Shown here piece by piece: positions 1 through 7,797 of a stretch of 44,752 nt of DNA. Source of the DNA: GCA-2687025 sp964473525 (GTDB lineage Bacteria; Poribacteria; WGA-4E; GCA-2687025); contig CAYYPK010000048.1 in the NCBI GenBank assembly GCA_964473525.1, positions 1-44,752 on the forward strand, given 5' to 3'. Position numbers and translations under genes: made by a program. Each line of letters opens with the position of its first letter. The stretch's first letter is position 1. The notes under the pieces were generated by a model. It searched no databases and was not told the DNA's origin. It saw nothing but the letters and a program-made list of their open reading frames with translations.

Positions 1-419
1 TGGACGAAGGCGTCGTCGCGGCTGTGACCGCGTGGTTGACCGACGAGGACCGGTCTTTGCGCTTGGGCGCCGCCGATTTGCTGGCGCGCGTGGATCGTCT
101 TGACGAAGGCGTCGTCGCGGTCGTGACCGCGCTGTTGGCCGACGAGAACCGGTATTTGCGCGTTCAGGCCGCCGATGTGCTGGCGCGGATGGATCGTGTG
201 AACGAAGGCGTCGTCGCGGCTGTGACCGCGTTGCTGACCGACGAGGACCGGTATCTGCGCTTGCGCGCCGCCGATTTCCTGGCGCGCGTGGATCGTGTGG
301 ACGAAGGCGTCGTCGCGGCTGTGACCGCGTTGCTGACCGACCTGGATGGGTTGGCGCGCGTTGCAGCCGCCGATCTGCTCGCGCGCCTGGGGCCTGTGGA
401 CGAAGGCGCGCTCGAAGCG
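1..419 (+). repeat. 99-bp tandem repeats encoding HEAT units
   Basis: Direct repeats of exactly 99 bp: the motif gtgaccgcg recurs at 24, 123, 222 and 321, and gacgaaggcgtcgtcgcgg recurs at 3, 102, 201 and 300. The period equals 33 codons, so the reading frame is kept. Near-identity of the first three units points to recent expansion or gene conversion. Confidence 0.9.
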
Positions 420-632
420 CTCGTACGGAGCGTGGACGATGACCCGTGGGCGGCGCTAGCGGCGATGTCTAAGGCGCGAAGTGGGAGACCCCTCGACTCT
501 GAGGATGGCATCGCCCTAGCGCGTCTGGTCTCCACCGGAGACGACGACACGGACGACACGCGCGCGATACGCAGATCCCTTTACGATCTGCTCAGTCGAA
601 CCTTCGAGACCGCAACTGCCGACGATGGCTGA
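1..632 (+). CDS. HEAT-repeat protein, 5'-truncated by window edge
   Basis: The reading frame is open from the first full codon (position 3). The GTG at 24 sits inside a repeat unit, so the real start lies upstream of the window. The visible 210 residues hold about four 33-residue helical units with a conserved DEGVVAAVTALL helix and an LRxxAADxLARxDR helix, in the style of HEAT/PBS-lyase repeats. The three most upstream units are nearly identical in DNA and the fourth is diverged. The tail (about residue 140 onward) is acidic, less repetitive and rich in D/T. HEAT proteins act as protein-binding scaffolds; no catalytic motif is visible, and function and partner are unknown. Confidence 0.75.
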   Translation, partial: DEGVVAAVTAWLTDEDRSLRLGAADLLARVDRLDEGVVAVVTALLADENRYLRVQAADVLARMDRVNEGVVAAVTALLTDEDRYLRLRAADFLARVDRVDEGVVAAVTALLTDLDGLARVAAADLLARLGPVDEGALEALVRSVDDDPWAALAAMSKARSGRPLDSEDGIALARLVSTGDDDTDDTRAIRRSLYDLLSRTFETATADDG

Positions 633-766
633 CGTCAACCACGCTTGGTCCGGCGCGGGAGCCGCATCCACAATCCCAAGCAAGCCTGGCTGGCGGCGAT
701 GACGTTGGGCGCCTGGCGCGTCCGCTCCCGGCCGATGTTGTGCTGCGCCAATGCCGCCGGACAGCG

Positions 767-805
767 GTCATCCTGAGCGACCGGAGGGAGTCGAGGGATC
801 TCGAT
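767..805. repeat. Single arm of dispersed gtcatcctgag-type repeat
   Basis: Begins gtcatcctgagcgaccggag and continues gtcgagggatct. This resembles the left arm of the 1022-1154 element and a repeat arm often seen in environmental genomes. No matching inverted arm is visible nearby, so it may be a solo or decayed copy. Confidence 0.45.
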
Positions 806-1021
806 TGCCCACACGCCGACCGAACGCAGCATGGGACGAGTGGTTCTGCGCTAGCTAGCACCCCGCAACTTGCGTCTGCCTCGTTGATCGGGGTACAGGC
901 GTTCGATCCCCGCGTCCGGCGAGCGCGATGTCCGCAACATCCCGCCACTGTCAGAAGGGCGCCGCAGGAGGCGTGCTCACGGAGCGATGGTAGGGGAGCG
1001 TCCCTGCGCACCCACCAGGGA

Positions 1022-1154
1022 GTCATGCTGAGGAGCCGAAGGCGACGAACTATCTCGCGGTACGCGGGGGGCGTACTCCGCGTAGCACGGACGAGACCCC
1101 AGAACGCGGCGTCCTTCCCGCGGAGGAGATGCTTCGCCTCCGGCTCAGCATGAC
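1022..1154. mobile_element. MITE-like inverted-repeat element
   Basis: A 133-bp element bounded by perfect 11-bp terminal inverted repeats, gtcatgctgag at 1022-1032 and ctcagcatgac at 1144-1154. Imperfect pairing continues inward (gagccgaaggcga against ttcgcctccgg). An inner hairpin is formed by gcggtacgc and gcgtactccgc. There is no coding capacity and no clear target-site duplication, so it would be non-autonomous if mobile. A structured REP-like RNA or DNA element is the alternative. Confidence 0.55.
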
Positions 1155-1362
1155 ATCGCTGGGGAGGGCGTCTGTGCGACGTCGGTGAGCGCCAACCGTC
1201 GGAGAGCACACCCTGAAGCTGGCGCGCGGCCACACCGTCGAGATGGCGACCCGGATGCGCTAGCGCGGCAGGCGGGGAATACTGCACAAGTATGCCCTTG
1301 TATGCGTTAGGCCCACAGGCTATCGATCCCGTACCGCGCCTCCATCGGTGAGGGAGCCTGAC

Positions 1363-2340
1363 ATGAGCCTACTTGGGACTGCCGTCACTGCCGCGCGCGT
1401 CGTGTGCGCTGATACGCCTGCCCTGGGACAAGAGGTCACCTTTTCAACAGATGGACCAACTCCGCACGGCTTCCAGTGGTGGACCTTCCACTGGACCATG
1501 CCTCGCCTGGACGAAGGAGCCGTCATCGCGTCTTACGTGGTGTTGGAGCCGGATGGATCGGAGCACTTCACCTACGGAGTCATCGACCACGAGCCGGGTA
1601 CACAGATCCGGTCGGACTTTATGCTCGGGTTCGCAGGCGGCGATCCCAGCGTGTTCTACGGCGAGCGCATCCGACTCGTGCTGAAGGCTTCCACAGGCGA
1701 GATGCGGTTCGACCCAGGAACGAAGTTCCAGTTCGAATTCAGGCAGACCACGGGAGCCACCGTGAGCGTGCCCGAAGACGACCTGTATTGGGAACCCGAG
1801 ACGCGCGCGCCTATCAGGCTCGCGGAGACTGACGATGAGCGCTTCCGCACGGTCGATCTCTCCGACGCCTTCACGCGACCGCACGGGGACACGCAGATAG
1901 GCGGCGATGGCGCGAGCTACGCGACGTGGTTCGACGCGCCAGACGTCGAACACGCGGGCGTTCCGTTCGCCGTTGGGGTAGACGGTCTCGACATCCTGGC
2001 ATCACCAACCGACGGAGCCAATACGTTCCTGCTCGACGGCCCAGGCGCCTCCGCACAGGCGTTGCATCTGTTGCTCATGGGTTTCAACAACCCACGCCAT
2101 CCCGCAGACCTCGTCCTCAGGTATGACGACGGTTCGAAGGACGCTGTCAGCGTGCCGTTGCACGAGTGGACGCGAGCCGAGGGCGATGTCGCGGGAGCGT
2201 TTGAGAACACGCGCCCCGACCACCCCAACGCAGCGGTGAACTACGAACGCATTGATGTGCCGAGCCCAGAAAAGACCATCGCGGGGATCGAAAGCCGTGG
2301 GAGTCAGTTCGTGCTGGTCGCGATGACGCTCGAAGCGTAG
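1363..2340 (+). CDS. Hypothetical beta-rich protein
   Basis: 325 residues. The ATG at 1363 is chosen because gagggag (1350-1356) lies seven bases upstream; the in-frame GTG at 1348 has no such signal. There is no signal peptide or membrane segment. The N-terminal half is beta-rich with many aromatics (FQWWTFHW, residues about 37-44). The C-terminal half, from about residue 160, has a pattern (VDLSDAF, then GVPFAVG, then ALHLLLMG, then a DGS turn) that loosely resembles accessory beta-sandwich domains attached to glycoside hydrolases. I do not recognise the family. It is convergent with the catabolic operon that ends at 2401, so it is probably not part of it. Confidence 0.7.
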   Translation: MSLLGTAVTAARVVCADTPALGQEVTFSTDGPTPHGFQWWTFHWTMPRLDEGAVIASYVVLEPDGSEHFTYGVIDHEPGTQIRSDFMLGFAGGDPSVFYGERIRLVLKASTGEMRFDPGTKFQFEFRQTTGATVSVPEDDLYWEPETRAPIRLAETDDERFRTVDLSDAFTRPHGDTQIGGDGASYATWFDAPDVEHAGVPFAVGVDGLDILASPTDGANTFLLDGPGASAQALHLLLMGFNNPRHPADLVLRYDDGSKDAVSVPLHEWTRAEGDVAGAFENTRPDHPNAAVNYERIDVPSPEKTIAGIESRGSQFVLVAMTLEA

Positions 2341-2400
2341 CCAGCGCGACGGGACAGGCTTTCAGTGACGGCCAGGGCAGACAGTTCTGAGTCGCGGCCC

Positions 2401-3444
2401 CTACAGCCAGCGCTCGAACCAGTCGTACGCCACTGCTCCGCTGAACTGGTGTCCGCCCTCGAACACGTCCTTCGCGAGCCGGTCCTCCTCGCCGATAGCG
2501 GCGTAGAGACGCTCTATCTGCGCGTACCCGGCGCGCGCGTCGTCTATCACGAAGCAGTTGTCCTGCGTGCCCATCTCGCAGACGAGAGGCCGCGGGGCGA
2601 TCAGGCACGCGACGTCAGGAATGTCGCCGATGTCGAGCAGGCCGGGGGAGTATTGCGCGCCGCAGAAGTTCCCGTTGCCGCGTGTGGTGATGGCGTCGCC
2701 AGCGACGGTGCTGACGTAGCCGCTGATGCAGGCAACCTTGATGCGCGGGTCCAGCGCGGCAAGGTACGTCGTCATCGTCCCGCCGAACGACAGGCCGAGG
2801 CATCCCATGCGCTCCTCGTCCACCTCGGGACGCGACGCCAGGTAGTCCAGCGCGCGCATGCCGTCCCATATCTGCAACGTCAGCAGGTGGTAGCCGAAGT
2901 AGCCGTACGCCATGTAGTTCACGTTGCAGCCATCGCGCCCTGAACGGACCCACTCGGCGGGGCTGGATCGCTCGCCGAAACCACGCCAGTCGGGAGCGAT
3001 GACAACGTAGCCACGCTGCGCCATGCCGCGAGCGTAGTCGTAGTTCAGCGCGCGAACGGACTCCTCGTCTTCGGGAACGGACCCCACGATGTCCGACTTT
3101 CCTCGTCCGTGACCGTGCGCCGCGAGGACCGCAGGGCGTTGCTCGCCCTCGGCGATGTCCTTGGGTATCAGCACGTAGGCTGGCACGCTGTCCCACGCTG
3201 TCGTGTCAAAGACGACCCGCTCGCGCCAGTGGTCTCCGCAGTCGACGCGTTCCGTGACCTCTGGCTCCAGCGGCACGGGGCCGGGCAGCTTGCCGAGATT
3301 GTGACGGAGCGCCGAGTCGAACGCGGTTCTCCATGCGCTCCATTCTTCACGCGTGGTCGCCGTGCATTTCAGGCGGGGCTGACGCCCCGCCACCATCGCC
3401 ATCGCCGCGGAGAACGGGTCTAGATTCCGTACGCGCGCCGCCAT
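2401..3444 (-). CDS. Alpha/beta hydrolase (dienelactone-hydrolase / acetyl-xylan-esterase-like)
   Basis: 347 residues, probably cytoplasmic (no signal peptide). Alpha/beta hydrolase fold: oxyanion region AAHGHGRGKSD (residues 109-118), nucleophile elbow GLSFGG with Ser219, likely acid Asp295 (GTQDNC) and His332 (GGHQFSG). The long N-terminal arm and overall pattern fit the Abhydrolase_7 type esterases. The start at 3444 is chosen because gggagga lies upstream; a longer open frame to 3750 overlaps the preceding gene. It is last in a four-gene operon, 32 bp after the ceramidase-like gene, so it probably cleaves an ester in the same degradation route. The exact substrate is unknown. Confidence 0.85.
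   Translation of the reverse strand: MAARVRNLDPFSAAMAMVAGRQPRLKCTATTREEWSAWRTAFDSALRHNLGKLPGPVPLEPEVTERVDCGDHWRERVVFDTTAWDSVPAYVLIPKDIAEGEQRPAVLAAHGHGRGKSDIVGSVPEDEESVRALNYDYARGMAQRGYVVIAPDWRGFGERSSPAEWVRSGRDGCNVNYMAYGYFGYHLLTLQIWDGMRALDYLASRPEVDEERMGCLGLSFGGTMTTYLAALDPRIKVACISGYVSTVAGDAITTRGNGNFCGAQYSPGLLDIGDIPDVACLIAPRPLVCEMGTQDNCFVIDDARAGYAQIERLYAAIGEEDRLAKDVFEGGHQFSGAVAYDWFERWL
3372..3391. repeat. Perfect 8-bp stem hairpin inside CDS
   Basis: ggcggggc (3372-3379), loop tgac, gccccgcc (3384-3391). The hairpin lies about 53 bases inside the 5' end of the hydrolase message. It could slow or tune translation of the last gene of the operon, or be a decayed dispersed repeat. The role is inferred only. 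Confidence 0.5.
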
Positions 3445-3476
3445 GCTGGATCCTCCCGGTTGGTTCACGCGGGCGC

Positions 3477-4754
3477 CTACGCGTCCTGGCGGAGTTCGTC
3501 GAGCAGACGGACGGCCGCTGCCACAATCTGTTCCCCCACGCCCGGCTCGAACGCCGACGCCTCTGGTTCGTATCCACCCTCGTCGAACGCGCGCGTATCG
3601 GGCAGGTAGCCGACGCTGTCGTTCGCCAGCTCCAGCACCATCGTCTGACCGAACGGCGATCTGCGCTTGATCTCCAAACCGAGCCGCACGAGCAACTCGC
3701 CGGGCACGCCGACGAGGGCAAGATCGCCGACTCGCAACACCTGGACCCACGTCGCCACAACGTCAGCGGCTTCGTTGGCGCTGCGTAGGGTGCGGCGCGC
3801 GGAGGCCCGCTGCCCCATCGTGGCGCCGGGTTGCTCCGCCAGCTCCTGCGCCTGTCGTACCTCGTCCGGCGTCGGACGCGCCCGGCGTTTCAGGGACACC
3901 TCCTCCATCCGGCCCGCCACCGGCGCGTCGTCGATATACTCCATCTCGTTCGCCGCCCAGTATGCCGCCGATGCCACGAGCGCGGCGACACGCTTCGTGT
4001 GCTGGTATCGGTCGTTCTTCGCGCGCGACCCTCCGAGCACGTCGTTGTTGTTGATGTCGCCGCACGCGCCGTTGGAGAGAGCCGCCACGAACGTCTCGCC
4101 ATGCAGAGCCTGCACAAACTGCGAGAACCACCCGAAATAGTCTGCGGATACGGCGCGTTCGTGGTCTCCACCGCCGACGTAGTGAAGCGCGTAGTTCCCG
4201 AGAAGTCCGATCGTCGCGCCGGTGTCGTCCCTCAGCGAGAGGACGCCCACGTCGGGATCTATCGGACCGGCAGCCTCGACGACATCAGTGTTCCCAGACC
4301 CGGGGTTCGTCCGCACGGATCCGTCCCGCATGCGAAAGCGGCGGTTGACCACGACGCGGTCTTCGTGTCCAACTCCCCACGCGATCTCGCCCGGCTTCCG
4401 CGCCTCCCACGCCAGCCGAACGGCATCCGCGATTCGCTGGACGACGAACGCTGTGTACGGGTCGTCCCCGGTCTGCGCCCCCGAGTGCGTGTGCGTGCAA
4501 CACACGAGCACGCGATCCGGCGGCAATGGGATGCTCGCGGCGATGAGCGCCTTAGCCTGGTCGATGTGCTCGCGTTTCACGCCGATGAGGTCGCAGACGA
4601 CGACGCCGATCGCGGAGCCTTCGCCTTCGACGATGAACGCCCGGACGTGTAGCGGGTCGTGGATGACCTGCGCCCGTCTCTCGTGGAACAGGCCAGGAAT
4701 GGGTGTCCCGAGCGGAGGGGTGATGTCTACGCGCGCGGCGCCAGTTGCCAGCAT
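3477..4754 (-). CDS. Neutral/alkaline non-lysosomal ceramidase-family protein
   Basis: 425 residues. The N-terminus GAARVDITPPLGTPIPG is the family signature opening. CTHTHSG (residues 86-92) supplies zinc-ligand histidines, NYALHYVGGGD (187-197) a further His, and NGACGDINNN (228-237) the usual Asn/Asp loop. The start is at 4754, with agggagg just upstream. Characterised relatives hydrolyse the amide bond of ceramides. Many environmental homologues of this length lack a signal peptide, as here, and probably hydrolyse other amides or esters, so ceramide specificity is not implied. It is third of four genes transcribed together, after a Gfo/Idh/MocA oxidoreductase and before a hydrolase, which argues for a catabolic role. 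Confidence 0.85.
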   Translation of the reverse strand: MLATGAARVDITPPLGTPIPGLFHERRAQVIHDPLHVRAFIVEGEGSAIGVVVCDLIGVKREHIDQAKALIAASIPLPPDRVLVCCTHTHSGAQTGDDPYTAFVVQRIADAVRLAWEARKPGEIAWGVGHEDRVVVNRRFRMRDGSVRTNPGSGNTDVVEAAGPIDPDVGVLSLRDDTGATIGLLGNYALHYVGGGDHERAVSADYFGWFSQFVQALHGETFVAALSNGACGDINNNDVLGGSRAKNDRYQHTKRVAALVASAAYWAANEMEYIDDAPVAGRMEEVSLKRRARPTPDEVRQAQELAEQPGATMGQRASARRTLRSANEAADVVATWVQVLRVGDLALVGVPGELLVRLGLEIKRRSPFGQTMVLELANDSVGYLPDTRAFDEGGYEPEASAFEPGVGEQIVAAAVRLLDELRQDA

Positions 4755-4818
4755 CGCTTGGCCTCCCTAGTTCGCAACAGGTTCGTCCACATGCCCGGTC
4801 CCACCTACCTCCATGGGC

Positions 4819-5814
4819 TCAGCCGAACTCCGCCACCTGCACGGGAGCCATGCGCTCGGCGCTGACTTGCGCCGCTTCGATGGCCGCCATGGAGTGCCGC
4901 ACGGATCGACCGCTGGCATCCGGCGTGTCCCCTGTGTGGCAGCAGCGCGCGAACTCCGCGATCTGCAGACGCATGCCGTCGCCTGCGGAACCCTCTACCT
5001 CAACGGTCTCGCCGTTCACGGTCAATTCGCCGTTCGTGAAGCGCATGGAGCCTTCGCTGCCCATGATGAACTGGTCGCCGGCGCCCGCGTGGCACACGAC
5101 AGACTGCGACAACACGCTCACCGCGCCGTTCTCGTGCGTCATCATCGCCGTGTACGTGTCCTTCTGCCCTTCGTAGAGCTTCGTGCTCTCCGTGCCACGA
5201 GCGTAGACCTCAACGACGGGGGAGTCCATGTACCACGGCAGGATGTCGTACTCGTGGGGGCCGAAGCAGTAGAGGACGCAGATGCCGCCGACCTCTATAT
5301 CGCGGTACCAGCCTGGGTACCCAGAGCTCGGCTCGCCAGCGTCGAAGTAGCTGTACCGGCGGCGTATCAGGTGACCTACCTCCCCGATGCGGCCCTCCGC
5401 GATCATGGCTTTCACGGCGAGATTGATGGGGTAGTGGCGCAGCACCTGCCCGACCATGAGCGTCTTACCGGCTGCCTCGCACGCGGCGATCATACGGTCA
5501 CAGTCGGCGACGTTGAGCGCCATCGGCTTCTCGACGAGGACGTGCTTGCCCGCCTCCGCCGCGGCGACGACCTGCCCTACGTGCAGGCTATGAGGCGTGC
5601 ACACATGCACCGCCTCGATCTCGTCGTCCGCGAGGATGTCTTCGAGCGAGGTGTGAGCTCGCCCGCCGTACTCGTCCGCGGCGGATTGCGCCCGGCCTGC
5701 GTCGACGTCCATCACGCCCGCGAGTCGCACCTCATCAAGCTGACCGATGGAGCGCATGTGAGAGCGCGCGATGCCTCCGGCGCCGATCATCCCGACGGCT
5801 AGGGAATCCGCCAT
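4819..5814 (-). CDS. Gfo/Idh/MocA-family NAD(P)-dependent oxidoreductase
   Basis: 331 residues. The N-terminal Rossmann domain opens with VGMIGAGGIA (residues 7-16). VHVCTPHSLH (69-78) and HVLVEKPMA (91-99) follow, with Lys96 as the conserved EKP lysine. The C-terminal half is the alpha/beta substrate domain. Family members oxidise or reduce sugars, inositols and related polyols with NAD(P). The start at 5814 has ggaaggga upstream. It lies 24 bp after the enolase-superfamily gene and 64 bp before the ceramidase-like gene, so the set is probably one transcript. Specificity cannot be read from the sequence; sugar or sugar-acid dehydrogenase is the likeliest role. Confidence 0.88.
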   Translation of the reverse strand: MADSLAVGMIGAGGIARSHMRSIGQLDEVRLAGVMDVDAGRAQSAADEYGGRAHTSLEDILADDEIEAVHVCTPHSLHVGQVVAAAEAGKHVLVEKPMALNVADCDRMIAACEAAGKTLMVGQVLRHYPINLAVKAMIAEGRIGEVGHLIRRRYSYFDAGEPSSGYPGWYRDIEVGGICVLYCFGPHEYDILPWYMDSPVVEVYARGTESTKLYEGQKDTYTAMMTHENGAVSVLSQSVVCHAGAGDQFIMGSEGSMRFTNGELTVNGETVEVEGSAGDGMRLQIAEFARCCHTGDTPDASGRSVRHSMAAIEAAQVSAERMAPVQVAEFG

Positions 5815-5838
5815 GTCCGTGTCCCTTCCGAATCGCCT

Positions 5839-6975
5839 CTAAGGCAGTAGGTTGCCAGCGTCAGCCGCATACCGGCTCACGGCGTCCATGTCGAGTTCTA
5901 TGCCAAGCCCGGGCGTGTCCGGTATGTCGAGCATGCCGTCCTCGTCGAGGGACCAGCCGCCGCTCTTGATCTCGTCGACGTAGGGCGACCCGGTGATGTA
6001 CTCGACTAGGTCGGTGTTCGAGAACGCGGAGGCGAGTTGCAGATCCGCCGCGAGCCCTACTGCCGTGTTCCACCCATGCGGGATCATCTGGATGCCGTGG
6101 TCCTGCGCCATCCACGCGATGCGCCGCGACTCCGTGATGCCGCCCACCTTCGTGACGTCCGGCTGCACGATGTCCAGCGCGCCGGCTTCAATCCACGGCT
6201 TGAACGCCTGACGTCTCGTGAGCACTTCGCCACCGGAGATCGGCAGCGGAGCGTGTTCCCTCAGCAGCCGGTGGTTCTCGATGTCGTCGGGGATGAGCGC
6301 CTCCTCGAACCACGCGACGTCGTACTCCGCGAGCATGTGGGACGCCCGAAGCGCCCACTTGTATCCCTGCGACCAGAAGGCGTCGCTGCCTCCCGCGTCC
6401 ACCATGAGCAGCGAGGCGTCACCAATGGCTTCGCGTGATGCGGCGACGATGGCTTCGTCGGTGGCGTTGCTCTCCCGTCCGAACGGACCCCAGCCGATCT
6501 TGAAGGCGCGGAAGCCGTGGTCGTAGAGAGGGGCAAGGCGCCCCGCCATCCTCGACGGTTCGTCCATGAGCAGCGAGGCGTACGGCTTCACGCGCTCGCG
6601 GTAGCGTCCGCCGAGAAGACGTCCCACCGGCTGGCCCGTCGCCTTGCCGAGGATGTCCCACAGAGCGATGTCGATGCCGCTGATGGCGTGCTCGATGCTG
6701 CCCCCACGGCCCAGCCAGAACATGTTCTGCCGCAGCTTCTCCGTCACGCGCTCCGGTTCCAGCGCCGTCTCGCCTTCGTAGAACGGGCGCAGTACGTCGA
6801 GGGCGGCGCGCACGAGACCGGCGTTGGTAAACACGCTTCCGAGGCCCGTGACGCCCTCGTCCGTGAAGACGGCGACGAGCGTGTGCACGCAATCGTCGGG
6901 CTGCAGTTCGTCGGACCAGCCGCCCTCCGGGGTGGCGCCTTCCAGCCCGGCGGCGCGTATCTCCGTGATGTTCAT
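5839..6975 (-). CDS. Mandelate racemase/muconate lactonizing enzyme family (enolase superfamily) protein
   Basis: 378 residues with an N-terminal capping domain (about 1-120) and a TIM barrel. Mg2+ ligands are Asp193 (MVDAGG), Glu224 (WFEEAL) and Glu250 (SGGE). Lys159 lies on strand 2 (AFKIGWG; the second Lys of a KxK pair is replaced by Gly161). An Asp274/His300 pair (QPDVTK, IPHGWNTA) matches the mandelate-racemase subgroup dyad, which usually dehydrates acid sugars. It is the first gene of the operon ending at 2401. The upstream gap (6976-7130) is shared with a divergent toxin-antitoxin pair. An acid-sugar dehydratase feeding the downstream oxidoreductase is a reasonable guess. Confidence 0.88.
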   Translation of the reverse strand: MNITEIRAAGLEGATPEGGWSDELQPDDCVHTLVAVFTDEGVTGLGSVFTNAGLVRAALDVLRPFYEGETALEPERVTEKLRQNMFWLGRGGSIEHAISGIDIALWDILGKATGQPVGRLLGGRYRERVKPYASLLMDEPSRMAGRLAPLYDHGFRAFKIGWGPFGRESNATDEAIVAASREAIGDASLLMVDAGGSDAFWSQGYKWALRASHMLAEYDVAWFEEALIPDDIENHRLLREHAPLPISGGEVLTRRQAFKPWIEAGALDIVQPDVTKVGGITESRRIAWMAQDHGIQMIPHGWNTAVGLAADLQLASAFSNTDLVEYITGSPYVDEIKSGGWSLDEDGMLDIPDTPGLGIELDMDAVSRYAADAGNLLP

Positions 6976-7092
6976 GGCGTCTCCGGCGCGGGTTCAGTCG
7001 GCTTGCGGGCAGAGGAGTGGCAAGTGTGGCAGGCCCGGGCAGCGTCGACAACCTCGGTCCGCGGATGCCGCGCGGCTCGCGCCCTCGTCCAC

Positions 7093-7123
7093 TATAGCGT
7101 ACACTTCGTGTGTCCTTCAGGAG
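7093..7123 (+). promoter_or_regulatory. Candidate promoter/operator of the toxin-antitoxin pair
   Basis: A -10-like tatagc (7093-7098) is followed by the inverted repeat acac-ttc-gtgt (7101-7111) and the ribosome-binding site aggag (7119-7123) before the GTG at 7131. Type II modules usually repress themselves through a short palindrome at this place. No good -35 box is seen. Confidence 0.3.
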
Positions 7124-7130
7124 TTCGTCT

Positions 7131-7484
7131 GTGGCGGAGCATCGCGGGCGACGGACGCTCACCATCTACGCGGAAGCGAGCGGCAAGCGGCCGTTCACGG
7201 ACTGGATCCAGTCCCTCCGTGACGCTGGGGTCCGCAATCGGATTCGCGCGCGTCTCGACCGCGTGGAGGAAGGCAACCTGGGTGACTGCAGATCGGTTGG
7301 TGACGGAGTACGCGAACTGCGGATGTTCTTCGGCCCTGGCTACCGAGTCTACTTCGGAGAGGATGGAGCCGACATCGTGGTGTGCTCTGTGGTGGTGACA
7401 AGGGAAGCCAGCACAGGGATGTGGAGACTGCCAAGCGCAACTGGCTCGACTACAGGAGGCGGAGGTCATGAAGCCTTCGGTTGA
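7131..7484 (+). CDS. RelE/HigB-type addiction-module toxin, frameshifted near its C-terminus
   Basis: RelE/ParE-fold toxin of the 'putative addiction module killer protein' type. GTG 7131 is preferred, with aggag seven bases upstream; the frame also opens at GTG 7110. Residues 9-84 match the family well: FTDWIQSLRD, NRIRARLDRV, GDCRSVGDGVRELR, FGPGYRVYFG. After DIVV (about 7382) the open frame leaves the family pattern and runs to 7484. The -1 frame from 7382 restores it exactly (VLCGGDKGSQ, then NWLDYRRR) and stops at TGA 7469-7471, overlapping the antitoxin ATG as ATGA. One missing base in gtggtggtg would explain this. The toxin is probably inactive unless the sequence is wrong or recoding occurs. 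Active relatives cleave mRNA at the ribosome. Confidence 0.75.
   Translation: MAEHRGRRTLTIYAEASGKRPFTDWIQSLRDAGVRNRIRARLDRVEEGNLGDCRSVGDGVRELRMFFGPGYRVYFGEDGADIVVCSVVVTREASTGMWRLPSATGSTTGGGGHEAFG
7377..7384 (+). other. Frameshift site in toxin gene
   Basis: The tract gtggtgtg lies where an intact homologue would need gtg-gtg-gtg before ctc tgt. Upstream the family fits frame 0; downstream it fits the -1 frame, ending at 7471. A single G deletion in a GTG run accounts for it. Confidence 0.7.
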
Positions 7485-7797
7485 CTACCGGTCTGTTCTC
7501 ATTCAGGAACTGCGGGACGATCCTGACGAGCGCCACGCTTACCTAGATGCTGCGTTCGCGGAATACGATGTGGACGGAGATGTCGCTGCCTTGCTCTTGG
7601 CATTGCGGGCCGCCGCCGAGGCCCAAGGCGGCATCGGGCATCTAGCTCGTGCGGTTGACATTCGGCGGCAAACGGTTCACAAGGCGCTATCGGCGCAGGG
7701 CAATCCGCGACTCAACACCTTTGGGGCGATCCTGCGCGGCCTCGGCTACCGAATCGCCATCGAGCCCGTGAGTAGTGACCAGCCCAACCTAGAATAG
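7468..7797 (+). CDS. Addiction-module antidote protein (HTH antitoxin, HigA-like)
   Basis: 109 residues. The N-terminal part (PDERHAYLDAAFAEYDVDGDVAALLLALRAAAEAQG) leads into a Cro/XRE-like helix-turn-helix (GHLARAVDIRRQTVHKALS, about residues 57-75) and the family's GNPRLNTFGAILRGLGYRIAI ending. It matches the partner family of the preceding toxin. The ATG overlaps the toxin's restored stop codon as ATGA, the usual coupling in such pairs. It neutralises the toxin and probably represses the operon. Its last codons overlap the convergent SRAP gene by nine bases. Confidence 0.85.
   Translation: MKPSVDYRSVLIQELRDDPDERHAYLDAAFAEYDVDGDVAALLLALRAAAEAQGGIGHLARAVDIRRQTVHKALSAQGNPRLNTFGAILRGLGYRIAIEPVSSDQPNLE

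Larger units (their letters stand above)
633..1362. other. 730-bp gene-free interval with dispersed repeats
   Basis: No convincing gene. The long open frames on both strands (for example 592-1287 minus and 740-1153 plus) are rich in Arg/Ser/Pro with no recognisable domain, and they run through repeat sequence. The interval holds a MITE-like inverted repeat (1022-1154) and a single repeat arm at 767-805. It ends with a ribosome-binding site for the next gene (gagggag, 1350-1356). Confidence 0.7.

Noticed and set aside
890..925. tRNA-like T-arm near gttcgatccccgc
   Set aside because: No matching acceptor, D or anticodon arms could be built around it.
592..1287. 231-codon open frame on the minus strand
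   Set aside because: Low-complexity Arg/Ser/Pro composition with no domain; it runs through the inverted repeat and overlaps the end of the HEAT gene.
3445..3750. N-terminal extension of the alpha/beta hydrolase frame
   Set aside because: It overlaps the ceramidase-like gene in another frame; ATG 3444 has a good ribosome-binding site and family length.
7377..7384. Programmed -1 ribosomal frameshift in the toxin
   Set aside because: No slippery heptamer or clear downstream pseudoknot; a one-base deletion is simpler, though recoding is not excluded.
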